Source of the DNA: Abelmoschus esculentus
Taxonomy: Eukaryota; Streptophyta; Magnoliopsida; Malvales; Malvaceae
NCBI GenBank assembly: GCA_035048815.1
Contig: JAUCBN010000034.1
Coordinates: 11,014,737-11,078,736 of the forward strand
Length of the DNA stretch: 64,000 nucleotides
Direction: 5' to 3'
Part shown: in pieces, positions 33,706 through 45,265 of the stretch
Layout: the number at the start of each line of letters is the position of its first letter
Numbering within the stretch: position 1 is the stretch's first letter
The notes under the pieces: generated by a model
Database searches by the model: none
The model's input: only the letters and a program-made list of their open reading frames with translations
Told to the model about the DNA's origin: nothing
Translations under genes and position numbers: made by a program

Positions 33706-35954
33706 AAGTAAATAAGGAGCTGAAGAAATCATGGCCTTGGCGTTTTTGGCCCTCACCCCATTCCCATCTCTTTTCTAATCCTAAAAGCATTTTTCTTTTG
33801 AAAATAAAAAAAATCTAAAATCATGCTAATGGTGTACTTACAGGTGTATGTTCAAAAAAAAAAAAAAAACACAGTTTGTATGGTGTAATAAACAATTATT
33901 CCTACGGTTTTCACACGGTACAAAACAAACCGGTTTTGCCGGTTTAAATGAAATAATTGGAGTATTTAGAATAAAAGAATCAATCAATCAACAAATTCAA
34001 AGAAGTCAGAGAGACTGGACAGTTTTATTACTCAAAGAACACTTTTTTAATTATTTAAAAAATATTATAAAAATAATTATGGATGAAAATAATATTTTTC
34101 TTAGACTAAAAACTTAAATTTTAATGTAACACCTTAAGATTTTAAAAGAATATTTTTAATTATTTTTTTAATTTTTATTAAATCTTTTAAAATTATTAAA
34201 ATTTTAATTAAACTCTTAAAAATATTAAAAAAAATATTTAAATTTCTATTTAAAAACTATTTTAATCACAGACTCTTATTTTAAATTCTGTCATTATTGA
34301 TGACATACTTAATAATAAAATGTGATATTTTTATAAATAATTATTTTACATAATATTTCATTAAATAATTTTTAAAAATAAAACGCTCATGGACAAGTAG
34401 TATTATTTAATTATCATTTTAATATTGTGTTAATATGTATCGTCATGGGGCAAGAAGGCATGTCCTTGTCACCTTGTCTATATACAAAGACTTTGATTAA
34501 CTATTAAACACATAGTCGTAGGATGGGGAGAGATGGAAAAAAATAAAGGTTGTAGGAAGGAAAACCTAATATGCCTACAAGGATACAAGTGATAAAGAGA
34601 AATAGGGACTTAGACTAGTTTGGTATTTGATTTATTTAATAAATAATGATTTAAGTTAATATTAAATGTTTTACCGATCAAATCTGTTAATTTAGATATT
34701 TGGTACATAGCAGATTGGATTACTAGATTGTAGTGAAACCTCTAATAACCTAAATTTAACACTTTCCTTCCTAAATTTTTTGGTATAATTATATTTTTAG
34801 TTTTTCTTAATCTAAATGTTAATTAAATAGGTTTTTTTATCTTTTTTATTTTAATTTTTAAATTTAAAGGTTTAATAAACTCTTACCCTTCAACATTAAA
34901 TATTTAAATTCTAGCTATGTGATTGTAGAAAGCTCCAAAATGCAGTGGGGTTCTGAACAGGCGCAATAGGAGCGACCGCACAAGGGCCCCAAAAAAGAGG
35001 GGCCCAAATTTTGATAAACTACATTCATTAGATTAGATGATGTTAATCTCGAAATTCACTAAAAAAATTTAAAAACACTATTAAAAAAGATGAGTTATAA
35101 TTGTTAAAACGTTATAATTATTTCTTAAATATGACAATTGATTATAAAATCTTATTGATTATTATTATTACTATTGCTTTAGTAAAACTAGTGAGGTTTT
35201 GGACAGACGCAATAAAAACGATCGCACAAAGGTCCCTAGAAAGGACATTTACTAAGGGCTATAATTTTATAACTAGTAGAGATCATAGACAATTACTTTT
35301 AAAGAACGTATTTTAATAAATTATACAAGATCCCCAAACTCTTTAAAACACCCCGTCAAAATATTAACCTTTTGGTTTGGACTTTGGATTAATAAGTGCT
35401 TTTTCCACATGAAATTTTTTGAAATCTCTATCATTTTGGAATGCTTCTTTGCCTGAAAGTGCTTTTGTGTGGCTACAAGCCTTCCCTAACAGTCATGCTT
35501 CTCCCGACGCGGCGTCTCGGTGTCCTTTCCGTCAACGATCCTATTCCTGGTCAAGTGGCCTACTCTACTCGTGGCTGCTTTGTTCGTGAGAATTATAAAG
35601 ACAGATGGATTGGTGGAAGACACAATTAAGTTTTTTTTGTTAAAAGAGTCGATGTAGGGGCAGTCACGATTCTTGTCTGAAAACCACACTGCTTGAATTG
35701 AATGCTTGGGGCTGTTCAAGGGAACCTGTTTTAGAATAGGGCAGTCACAGCCTTTTATGACCAAGGTAAATCTAGGAAGAGGATACCCAACTCTAATTAC
35801 GACTCACAATTTCACCCAAACTTCTTCCGTTCAAATTGAAAAAGCAGAGTCGGTAGAGGTGAATATTTGATCGGATCGAATTGAGTTAAGTTAAAAAATT
35901 TAAAATTATTTGAATTGATACTTATATTTTACTCTAAAACTTTGTTTGAAATCA
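33706..35954. other. Intergenic spacer with old repeat fragments
   Basis: AT-rich. Two related GC-richer patches at about 34,955-35,020 and 35,190-35,255 share the order ACAGxCGCAATA, CGxxCGCACAA and a GGxCCC run, so one is a diverged copy of the other. A patch at 35,441-35,640 reads weakly like a retroelement RNase H segment (GCFVRENYKDRWIGG). None is a supportable gene. Confidence 0.4.
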
Positions 35955-35959
35955 AATAA

Positions 35960-36420
35960 TATAACACCCGACCCGGATGTCACATTGGACCTCCGGCCCA
36001 AAACCTGTATTCTAAAATTTTCTTTCAAGGGCCCAACAAATAAATCAAATTTAAGTCCAAATATGATTCATAAATCCATTAAATTAAAACGAAAGCCCAA
36101 AATAAGTTAAAGAAACCGGAGCTCCAACATATTACAAACCGTTTAAAACATTCGACCCAAATTAAAATAAACAGAGTTACATTTACATAGGGTTCGACAT
36201 AGTACAAGCCCACTAAATCTAATACATGTACTCTGATAACACGGTCGATGCTGAAATCCAACCTTGATGGTGCTCCACAACCGGCATCACCTAACCTACG
36301 CACGAAAACATATTTCGAACGCTAAGCTACGAAAGCTTAGTGGATACGCCGAACTCGGCCAACATCATGTATATCATAAGCAGTAAAATATATCATATAA
36401 AATATCGTGCATGATATGAT
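35960..36420 (-). repeat. Truncated 3' LTR (last 461 bp)
   Basis: Corresponds to 39699-40158 of the complete LTR at about 96-97% identity by eye, with one 1-bp indel. The outer end reads TATAACACCC instead of TGTAACACCC, so the terminal dinucleotide has mutated. It is joined directly to RNase H sequence at 36420/36421. Confidence 0.9.
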
Positions 36421-38660
36421 CGACTTTGCCCGAGCAAACAAAGCTCTCAAGTCCGACATGGACTTCCGACTCAAAGCATCGGCGACCACGTTCTCCTTGC
36501 CGGAATGATACTCTATGACACAGTCATAGTCCTTCAACAACTCTATCCACCGACGTTGTCTCAGATTCAACTCTTTTTGGGTAAGCAGATACTTTAAACT
36601 CTTGTGATCGGTGTAGATGTAGCATTTCTCCCCGTAGAGATAATGCCTCCATATCTTCAAAGCGAAGATAACTACCGCAAGCTCAAGATCATGTGTAGGA
36701 TAGTTCCTCTCATGGGGTTTCAACTGCCTCGAGGCGTAAGCAACCACTTTACCCTCTTGCATAAGCACACAACCTAACCCGTTCAAGGAAGCATCACTAA
36801 ACACCACATAATCCTTCCCCGGTTCCGGTTGCGTCAAGACCGGAGCCTCTGTCAGATAAGCCTTAAGCTGCTCAAAACTCTGTTGTCTCCTTTCATTCCA
36901 CACAAAAGGAACACCTTTCTAGAGCAACTTGGTCAAAAGTGCCGCTATGATCGAAAAACCCTTAACGAACCTCCTATAGTATCCGGCAAGCCCAAGAAAA
37001 CTACGGACTTCCGATACATTCCTTGGTGGTTTCCACTCCACCACAGCTTCGATTTTTTGGGGATCTACTCGGATTCCATCCGCTGCAACTATGTGGCCCA
37101 GAAACGCCACCTTTGACAACCAGAACTCACACTTACTGAACTTGGCGTACAGGCGCCTATCCCTCAAAACCTGAAGAACAACCCTTAGGTGGTAGTCATG
37201 CTCCTCCTCCGAGCGTGAATACACCAAGATGTCATCGATGAACACAACCACAAACTGATCTAGGTACGGCTGAAAGATCCGGTTCATCAAGTCCATGAAA
37301 GTTGCAGGTGCATTTGTGAGCCCAAACGGCATCACCAAGAACTCATAATGCTCGTACCGCGTCCTAAAAGCGGTCTTTTGGACATCCTCTTCCACCACCT
37401 TCAACTGGTAGTACCTTGACCTCAGATCTATCTTAGAAAACACACGAGCACCCCTCAACTGATCAAACAGGTCATCGATCCTAGGCAAAGGGTAACGATT
37501 CTTGATCGTGACCTTGTTGAGCTGACGGTAGTCGATGCACATCCTCATCGATCCGTCCTTCTTCTTCACAAACAAGACCGGTGCTCCCCATGGTGACACA
37601 CTCGGTCGGATAAAACCCCTCTCAAGCAACTCTTGGATCTGCTGTTTCAGCTCTCTCATCTCCGCCGGTGCCATACGATAAGGTGCTATGGACACCGGTG
37701 TCGTACCCAGCAACACCTTTATCCGAAACTCCAACTCACGATCGGGTGGTAAACCGGGCAACTCCTCCGGAAACACATCTGGGTACTCACAAACTGTCCT
37801 CAAACTCTCTAAAGCTGGACTCCCAACACTCACATCCACCACGTGAGCTAAGAAAGCCTCACAACCCTGTTGGATCAACCTCTGAGCTGACAAAGCTGAC
37901 ACAACATTCGCTAAACACGGGTTTCTCTCACCCCTCACAACAAGCTTAGAACCATCAGCTACAGGAAGCTTCAAACTCTTAGATCTGCACCCCAAACTCG
38001 CATCATGTTCGAACAACCAATCCATCCTAAGGATTGCGTCGAACTCTTGAAACGGCAAAACCATAAGGTCGGCCGGGAAGATAGATCCTTGTACCTCGAT
38101 CGGACATCTCCGGTAAACCTTATCTAGCAACACATCTAACCCCAACGGACTGGTCACACGGACTCCTAACTCTAGATTCTCCGCTGGTAACCCCCACCGC
38201 TCCGATATCCCACTACGGATATACGAGTGGGTAGATCCCGAGTCCACAAGAGCAACTATAGGAACAGAGAACAAATTGAACGTACCTGAGATCACATCTG
38301 TCGCAACACAGTCCTCTTGTGCTCTCACCGCATACTGTCTCGCCGGTGCTCTAGGAGTGGACTGAAAAGTGCCTCCTGAGGCGTGGCTAGCTCCGCCACG
38401 TGAGAAACCACGACCCCTCTGAGCCTGAAACACGGTCCTCTGTGCCTGACCTGGTGGTGATGTCACAACCTCTGGACAGTCCCTAACAAGATGATCTGAT
38501 GACCCAAACTTAAAACAAGCTCTGGCATTGCCCCAACACTCTCCTCGGTGGGTCCGACCATAACGTCTACAAGTATGAACATTGACACTCCTCTGTAAAC
38601 TCTCCGGGCCCCAAGCAGAAGAAGACACAGACTGCCTTCTACGTCCCACTGACTCTAATC
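36421..38660 (-). pseudogene. Degenerate gypsy pol: protease, reverse transcriptase, RNase H
   Basis: In one minus-strand frame, apart from a TAG at 36921-36919. It begins after a CCHC-like region and shows the aspartic protease active site [12 protein letters not shown] blocks [27 protein letters not shown] and the catalytic [10 protein letters not shown], then RNase [12 protein letters not shown] and [10 protein letters not shown]. The zinc knuckle reads CFKFGSSDH...C, with Phe where the second Cys belongs. It ends at the deletion junction after VADALSRKS and about 14 more residues, with no integrase HHCC or DDE region. It cannot give a full polyprotein. Confidence 0.9.
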
Positions 38661-39522
38661 TCTGGTTCGACCTCGAACCCTGATTCGCTGCTCCTCTACT
38701 CTGGTTCTAACGGCTCCTACTTCTACCGGACTGAGACTGAGAGTTACCCGCATGACTCTGACTAGCTCCACCGGTGACTCCTTGACCAACAGACGACCCA
38801 TAAGTCAACCCCTAAACCTGCTCTAGCGACTTGGCACTGGCAGCCAACTCAGAAAACACCTTAGGCGGTGCAGCAGTGAGATAAGTCTGGATCTCCTTCC
38901 TCAGACCTCTCAAGAACCTCTTACATCTCATCTTCTATGTAGCGACAAGCTCGGGGGCATACCGGCTCAACTGAAGAAACTCCTGCTCATAAGCAAAGAC
39001 CGAACGGTTCCCTTGAACAAGATGGGTAAACCGCTCTCTCAAGGTGTCAATGTGAGTCTCACCCACATACTTGCTCTCAAACTCCTCAAGGAAGTCCTCC
39101 CACTTAGGACGATGAGGATACCAACCTTGCTCAACTGTCTCCCACCACTCTCTCGCGTTGCCCTTCAAAAGCGACAACACACACGACAACTTGTCCTCTA
39201 ACCTCAACCTCATCTGTCTCATTATCCACTTGGTGTCATGCAACCACTGATCAGCTTGTACGGGATTGTCCTATCCCGTACCAAAGAAGTCCACAACTCC
39301 CTGTCTTCGCACCCTCTCAACCGGTGCCTCACGAGGCGTAGAAAATGGCCTCGGTATAGCTCTCACTATCCTGCGCAGGGTACGGTTCAACTGAGCAAAG
39401 TAGTTGGCCCCTTGACCAACCGCATCATCCGATGGCACCTCCTCATCGGGCTCATACTCATAGTCGGAGTCTCCTCCACGAGAACCCCGGCTTTCCTCCT
39501 GATCCCGCACACGTCTCGGCAT
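38661..39522 (-). pseudogene. Degenerate gypsy gag
   Basis: Starts MPRRVRDQEE, and continues with an acidic segment and the retrotransposon gag core (residues around AREWWETVEQ, FLEEFESKYV, VFAYEQEFLQLSRYAPELV). It is interrupted in frame by TAG codons at 39273-39271, 38937-38935, 38814-38812 and 38709-38707. No frameshift is needed to follow the gag core, so decay has been mainly by base substitution. The C-terminal part is Ser/Gln/Arg-rich and leads into the CCHC region. Confidence 0.85.
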
Positions 39523-39680
39523 ATTTAGCCCCTCTGCACGAACAACAACAACAAACAGAGTACACCATCAGAATTTCAGCTTTAAAGAAAGTACGATATC
39601 GACTCGTGGGCATGTAATTGTCTAACACCTGTATAACACACTAGACTCCCCCGGGGACTTCCTAGAACCGACTCAACCTG

Positions 39681-39693
39681 GGCTCTAATACCA
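39681..39693 (-). other. Primer-binding site (tRNA-iMet type)
   Basis: Reads TGGTATTAGAGCC on the minus strand, a few bases inside the 5' LTR end. This is one mismatch from the TGGTATCAGAGCC site used by many plant LTR elements. Confidence 0.85.
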
Positions 39694-40281
39694 CTAAATG
39701 TAACACCCGACCCGAATGTCACATTGGGCCTCCGACCCAAAACCTGTATTCCAAAATTTCCTTTCAAGGGCCCAACAAATAAATCAAATTTAAGTCCAAA
39801 TACGATTCATAAATCCATTAAATTAAAACGAAAGCCTAAAATAAGTTAAAGAAACCGGAGCTCCAACATATTACAAACCGTTTAAAACATTCGACCCAAA
39901 TTAAAATAAACAGAGTTACATTACATAGGGTTCGACATAGTACAAGCCCACTAAATCTAATACATGTACTCTGACAACACGGTCGATGCTGAAATCCAAC
40001 CTTGATGATGCTCCACAACCGGCTTCACCTAACCTACGCACGAAAACATATTTCGAATGTTGAGCTACGAAAGCTTAGTGGATACGCCGAACTCGGCCAA
40101 CATCATGCATATCATAAGCAGTAAAATATATCATATAAAATATCGTGCATGATATGATGATCTAGCATGCTTGCCTACCACATGGCATAAACAATGTATA
40201 CTATCGCACACAGCATATACATGTCACATCACAAATAACATACAAGAGCGAGGCCCGCGTCCACACAGCATCGGGATCCTA

Positions 40282-40445
40282 CACTCAAGATTGAGGCCGC
40301 CCTCAAATCCTATGCCCGGAATGTTACATCAGACATCTTCGAACGAGGCCGCCCAATGTTCGGAAAGGGGTGGAGGCCGCCCAACCAACCTCATGCTCGG
40401 AATGTTACATCGAACATCTTCGAGTGAGGCCGCCCAACACTCGGA
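40282..40445. repeat. Repeats with GAGGCCGCCC core inside the LTR
   Basis: GAGGCCGCCC occurs four times. The segment around GGAATGTTACATC...CATCTTCGA...GAGGCCGCCCAA occurs twice with a period of about 80 bp and modest divergence. Confidence 0.8.
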
Positions 40446-40734
40446 ATAAAAAGTCTTCAAAACATCATCCGGCATGTTACATCGGATGGCCTTCAACGTG
40501 TTGCAACACTTATGGATATCCGGATTTCCATCAAACAAGGACTCGAAACACATAAATGATCCACCTAAGATCCTTGCAACAAAACACATCGAGACTTAAC
40601 ATACTTTAGTCATTCAGGGTTTAAATACGTAAATCTTGAGTTAACCATTCATTTCATTAATTATAAGATTCATTGTGACCTTTAATTCCATTATCGAACC
40701 TCTAACAATACCTATCTTGTCAATTTCTCGCAGG

Positions 40735-41002
40735 GGTATCGATACCCTTATATGGGGTATCGAACCACCTGCCTCGATACCTACCCAAAGAAGGCTTCGA
40801 ACCATGGGTATCGATACAAGTATCGATACCCTTTGACCATTCTCAAAGTCAACAAAAGGGAACCCAGCAACATCGATATCGGCATCAATGCCATTATGCC
40901 ACTAGAGGTCCCAATATCGAACCATAGTTCGATACACCTGGCCACTTAGCCCATTTCCACTCATGGGTATCGATACCGGTAGCCCGTGTATCGATACCCC
41001 CT
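40735..41002. repeat. Array of GTATCGATAC palindromes inside the LTR
   Basis: The 10-bp palindrome GTATCGATAC occurs five times within about 270 bp, often extended to GGTATCGATACC. Half-forms (GGTATCGAAC, CTCGATACC, CATCGATATC) lie in between. Confidence 0.88.
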
Positions 41003-41859
41003 GCACGAAATGCAGGTCTGCACTTAGAGAATTTCTAGGATTCATTCTCAAACTTGATCAAATCAGTACTAAAGTGTTCCTACACATTATTAAGAGTGTT
41101 TAGGATAATTTAGCATCATTTTCAAACCATTTAACACATAAATCCGAATTTTACCATTTAAGACCTCTTCAAGCAAACCAAGCCAAAACAAGCATACATA
41201 CATGAATTCTATATGCTATGTGTTCTACCATGAAATGCATAAAGATTAGAAAAGTTGGGAGTACCAACCTCTTGCAGGCAACAACAAAAACGACCCTCTT
41301 CTTCCTCTTCAAGTTTTCCTTCTTCCCAAGCTTGATGATGGCTCACAAGCCTCTTTCTCTACAAGAGAAAGATTAAGAACGGATTAGAAACTTCCTGGGA
41401 TGTTTCTTGATCCTAAAACACTAAGAAAACTCAGATTACAGGCCCTCAACACTCAAACTCGGATTGCATCCTAAACCTTCTTCCACACCAAAACAAAACT
41501 TTCTTACCTTTTTATATAGATCTCTAATAGCCCTAAAACTTACTCTTCAGCACAAAAACGAGATCCCACCATTAAAGCATCAAAAACCTTACCTTTGATG
41601 ATTGTTGTAAAGACAAAGGATGAAGAAAGAATGAGGTTGTAAGGGATGATCTCATACCCTCTGTAAAAGCAGAAAATAATGTCCCTCAACCCCTCTTTTC
41701 TCATTCTTTAGCCATTTACCAAAAAGTCCTCAACAAAAACTCTTAAGCCCAACAACCAACAAGCCCAACAAAACCCAATACAAACTCGGACCCAAAACCA
41801 AAGCCCAACACCACGGTTTAACCCGACCCTCGGATCCGAATCCGGGTCGTTACAAATAA

Positions 41860-42233
41860 AGTTAGGATAAATTAAAAACATAAAATTTATTTTTAAAAAT
41901 ATGAATAGAAGATAAATAGATATTTTACTGTGTTTTTGGAATATGTAACTTAAATTTATTTAAAATAGATTTAAAGTAAATGAGAAACTGAAGAAAAAAA
42001 GAAATCAAGGACTAAATAAATCTTGGTTGTTGCCATGGCTTCCTCTTATCCCTCTGTCGAACAAGACGCTTTGTATTGTCCCAACTGTCTTATCTTAATG
42101 TAGGAATGTCTTGTCTAGCATCTGATTGTTGGTTCTAATCTCTGTGGCATCTGTGATATGACCTCTATGAAATCATATATTGTTTTTCCTGCATGTAAGA
42201 TTATATTTTTTCTGTTTTTATTTTCCTTGACAG
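41860..42233. other. Spacer with an intron-like segment
   Basis: AT-rich, then a mixed-composition patch (about 42,035-42,180). The last part is T-rich and ends in TTTTCCTTGACAG, an intron acceptor belonging to the SUVH4-like fragment that follows. Confidence 0.45.
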
Positions 42234-42513
42234 AGGCAGCAACAGGATCATTCCATGTCAATGATCCAGAACATGGACCAATGGATGAACAGAGATTAGA
42301 AAGTGTGCCAGACTTCTGCATAGAAGCTGTGAGCCATACCTTTTTATCCAGTGTGTCCTGAGTTCATGGATATGCCCTGGACACTATCTGTTATATTTTT
42401 GCTGGTAGGAGCTTACGTACGACTATGGATATGCCCTGGACAATGTTCATGGTCCTGATGGGAAGGTAATACAGATGCCATGCTACTTGGATAACAATGC
42501 TGTTGTGCAGTGA
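42234..42513 (+). pseudogene. SUVH4: SUVH4/KRYPTONITE-like SET-domain fragment, broken
   Basis: SUVH4 proteins are nuclear H3K9 methyltransferases. Pieces of the C-terminal SET domain are visible in order: LESVPDFCI; then, in another frame, EPYLFIQCVLSS (42332-42367 region); then after TTTTTGCTGGTAG, ELTYDYGYALDNVHGPDGKV, ending with a stop at 42511. The segment that should carry the NHSC motif is missing. The post-SET cysteine cluster is lost to a frame change after MPCY. Splice acceptors are kept, so this is a genomic duplication and not a retrocopy. A short phrase GGATATGCCCTGGACA appears twice. It cannot make an active enzyme. Confidence 0.75.
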
Positions 42514-43165
42514 ATAAGGGTGATTACGAACTGAGCTGAGCTAATGTCTGACCAGATTCAGTTTGAAAATAGTTATATTGGGTATGGTACGGGTTCGAAG
42601 CTTGACAAGCTCTGATCAAACTTTTTTTTTCCCCTCTTGTTCTTGATTCCTCTTATTTGAATATACATCGAGTATTGGTCTTAAATGTGCATGGTGTACA
42701 TGTACATATCTGATAGATTCCATGAGCTGAGGTGAGCTGAGCCTGAGGTGGTATTGGCTAATGGCTAAAGCAGTCATGGGTGTTGTATTTGTATACTTTT
42801 CTTAGTGGTTGGGGGCAGGTGGGAGAGAGAAAAAGCTGAGAGGATAAGAGTATGAAAAGGATAAATCTTTTTGTTGCTTTACATGTGGTTTAATCGACTA
42901 AAGTAGGCAGCAACATACACGAAGTAATAAGTTATCCAAAACGATTCAAATGATAAACTGTTTGATTTCGGTTAAATAGGTTTTAAGATGTTTTGTACGT
43001 AAAAATTTTTTTATTGAGAGACCCACCCACTAAAATTAGATGTGCGATACAGGTCTATCTAAATTAGTCAAGACGAATTCGTAAAAACCCGAAAAAATAT
43101 AATCCAACAAAATATAACTGCTAAAAAAAGGTAATTTAAGCGATGCATTCTATGCATTCTGCTTC

Positions 43166-43166
43166 A

Positions 43167-43199
<33 letters not shown>
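43166..43199. repeat. (AAT)n microsatellite
   Basis: About eleven AAT/ATA units, uninterrupted. Confidence 0.9.
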
Positions 43200-45038
43200 T
43201 AAGGTTTGTATTTTTTTTATAAAACCCGACATAACCTTATTTGTTAAATAATAATTTAAGTCAAAAATTAAAAATTTAAGTTAAAATTAGAGATTTTATT
43301 GATAAATTTGTTAATTTGGATGATGATGAATAACTGATCGAGGTGAAACTTTTAATTTTAAAATTTTTATTAATAGGAGCTTGTTAAAAATCAGAGATTT
43401 TGACATGAGTTATAAAACCTTTTTAACTTTAATAATTATAAAAAATCTTTAAATAATATGAATTTTATTTTTTATTTTAATTCTCTATCATTGTATATTT
43501 ACATATGACGTTTGTAAATTATTGTTTTTGTTTTTTTCTTTTAATTATCACATATTTAAATTAATAATTAATTAAAACATATTAAAAATAATTATATAAA
43601 TAATAAATTAATATATAGATCCTTCAAATATGTTTAATATTATATTAAAAATACATTTTTATAATTGATTAATATTAATAGATACAAAATACTAAAAATT
43701 AATAAACTATTCAAACAAGTATCGAATATAATCATGTTCTTATATGTTATTTTATTTGTTTACATCAATTAATACAATCAATTATTAACTAATACAATCA
43801 ATTATTAATTAATATCATTCGCTATCAATTATTGGATATTTGCTAATTTTTCAGCTTAATTGTTACTAATCAAGACTAATATTTTATATATTAACTGTAC
43901 ATATATTATATACATGATTACAAAAAAATATGATCGTATAAATTTTAATAAGATAATAGATAATAGTATTTTTTTAACATTGTTAACTAGATTTTATTAA
44001 TTATAATAAAAAAAAATTAGAATTATAAACACCCAAATATAGAGAAAAAACGATAATAGTCATTACAAATTTTTATATAAAATAATATTAAACTTAAAGA
44101 TATGAAGAGAAAAGAAACTCACACTTAAAAATGAAGTCTAATATAAAAAGAACTATTAATCTAAAATTTTTATCCCTTTCGAACAAGACACTACACGAAG
44201 TAATAAAAGAATGATGAGCAAACCAAATTATATAATAGATTGTTTTATTACACAATTCTGATTATATCAACGAATAATATTTTATCAAAGAAGATCTAAC
44301 ACTGATAAATCAATCAGAAAATAAATATCGAGAGGGCTTTTGTGCGAGCACCAAAATGACTGTAAAAATATATAAAAAATACCAAAATTCATAAAAACCG
44401 TATCACAAGAACAAACATATCATAGAAACAAAAATTTATCCAAAATTATATAAAAATAAAAAGTATAATTAAAAAATAATAAAATATTAATTATTCATAA
44501 TTAACGTTAAAATTAATATCATCATCAGATAAATAAAAATTAAAAAAAAAGAACACAAAAATATTAAGAGAAAAGATATGTTAGGGAAAGACAGACAATT
44601 CACAGATAGTAGTGTTTTAATAAACACATAATTAAGCTTATTTTTTAACGAGATTGTTTCCGAAATAATATAACATTTTTAAATGATATAGTAATATAAA
44701 ATTATTTTTAATAATTATTATTTGTAATAATTATTATATACACAGACCGTGAAAAATGTCTTAAGGTTTTAATATTAGATTTTAAGGATTAAATATTAGA
44801 GGTTTAAATTTAATGATTTAAAATTTATGAGGTGTGGTTAAAATTTAAAAATTATAAATTAAATCTTATATTTTAATTATATTACCCTAAACTCTAAATG
44901 TTATTAAACCTTACATTTTAATTATATCTTCTAAATTTTAACAAAAATCCTTAAATTCTAAACTTTAACCTATACCCGTAACATTTAAAACCTAAAACTA
45001 AAACGATTATAAAAACTTTTTATTTTTCACACCTGCGT

Positions 45039-45041
<3 letters not shown>

Positions 45042-45072
<31 letters not shown>
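45042..45072. repeat. (AT)n microsatellite
   Basis: About fifteen AT units. Confidence 0.9.
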
Positions 45073-45075
<3 letters not shown>

Positions 45076-45265
45076 GAAAAATAGATAATTATACTGTGCA
45101 CTTACCGCAGAAAATTATTGTTTATGTGTATAGAAGTTAAGGGTTATGATTTAAATTTAAGATTTATAAGTTAAAATTTAAATTCCTAACATATTACTTT
45201 AAAACTTAAATTTTAATTTTAAACCTTATATTCTAACTAAAACTTTAAATTAAATACACCTAAAT

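Larger units (their letters stand above)
35960..41854 (-). mobile_element. Defective Ty3/gypsy LTR retrotransposon
   Basis: A minus-strand element bounded by exact 5-bp duplications AATAA (35955-35959 and 41855-41859). In element orientation it has a complete 5' LTR (41854-39699), a tRNA-iMet-like primer site (39693-39681), gag, protease, reverse transcriptase and RNase H. It then passes directly into the terminal 461 bp of the 3' LTR (36420-35960). Integrase, the polypurine tract and about 1.7 kb of the 3' LTR are missing. The order protease, RT, RNase H and the RT sequence style place it in Ty3/gypsy. The overlapping LTR parts differ at roughly 15 positions, nearly all transitions. Several stop codons make it non-autonomous. 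Confidence 0.93.
39699..41854 (-). repeat. Complete 5' LTR, 2156 bp
   Basis: Bounded by TGTAACACCCGACCCG at one end and CGGGTCGTTACA at the other, i.e. TG...CA in either orientation with short inverted termini. It contains two internal repeat zones: GAGGCCGCCC-centred repeats (about 40,280-40,440) and a cluster of GTATCGATAC palindromes (about 40,735-41,000). The outer part near 41,300-41,800 is TC/AAG-rich and less structured. Confidence 0.92.
42514..45265. other. Intergenic spacer
   Basis: The first ~350 bases are mixed composition and may be the former 3' flank of the SUVH4-like gene. The rest is AT-rich, with degenerate TTTAGGATT/AAACCTTA words at 44,760-45,000. No gene. Confidence 0.45.

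Noticed and set aside
37668..37949. Plus-strand 93-codon frame within the gypsy pol region
   Set aside because: Antisense shadow of the protease/RT frame; no domain of its own.
40329..40589. 86-codon minus-strand frame within the LTR
   Set aside because: Its repeated residues simply reflect the GAGGCCGCCC DNA repeats; no known LTR-encoded protein of this type.
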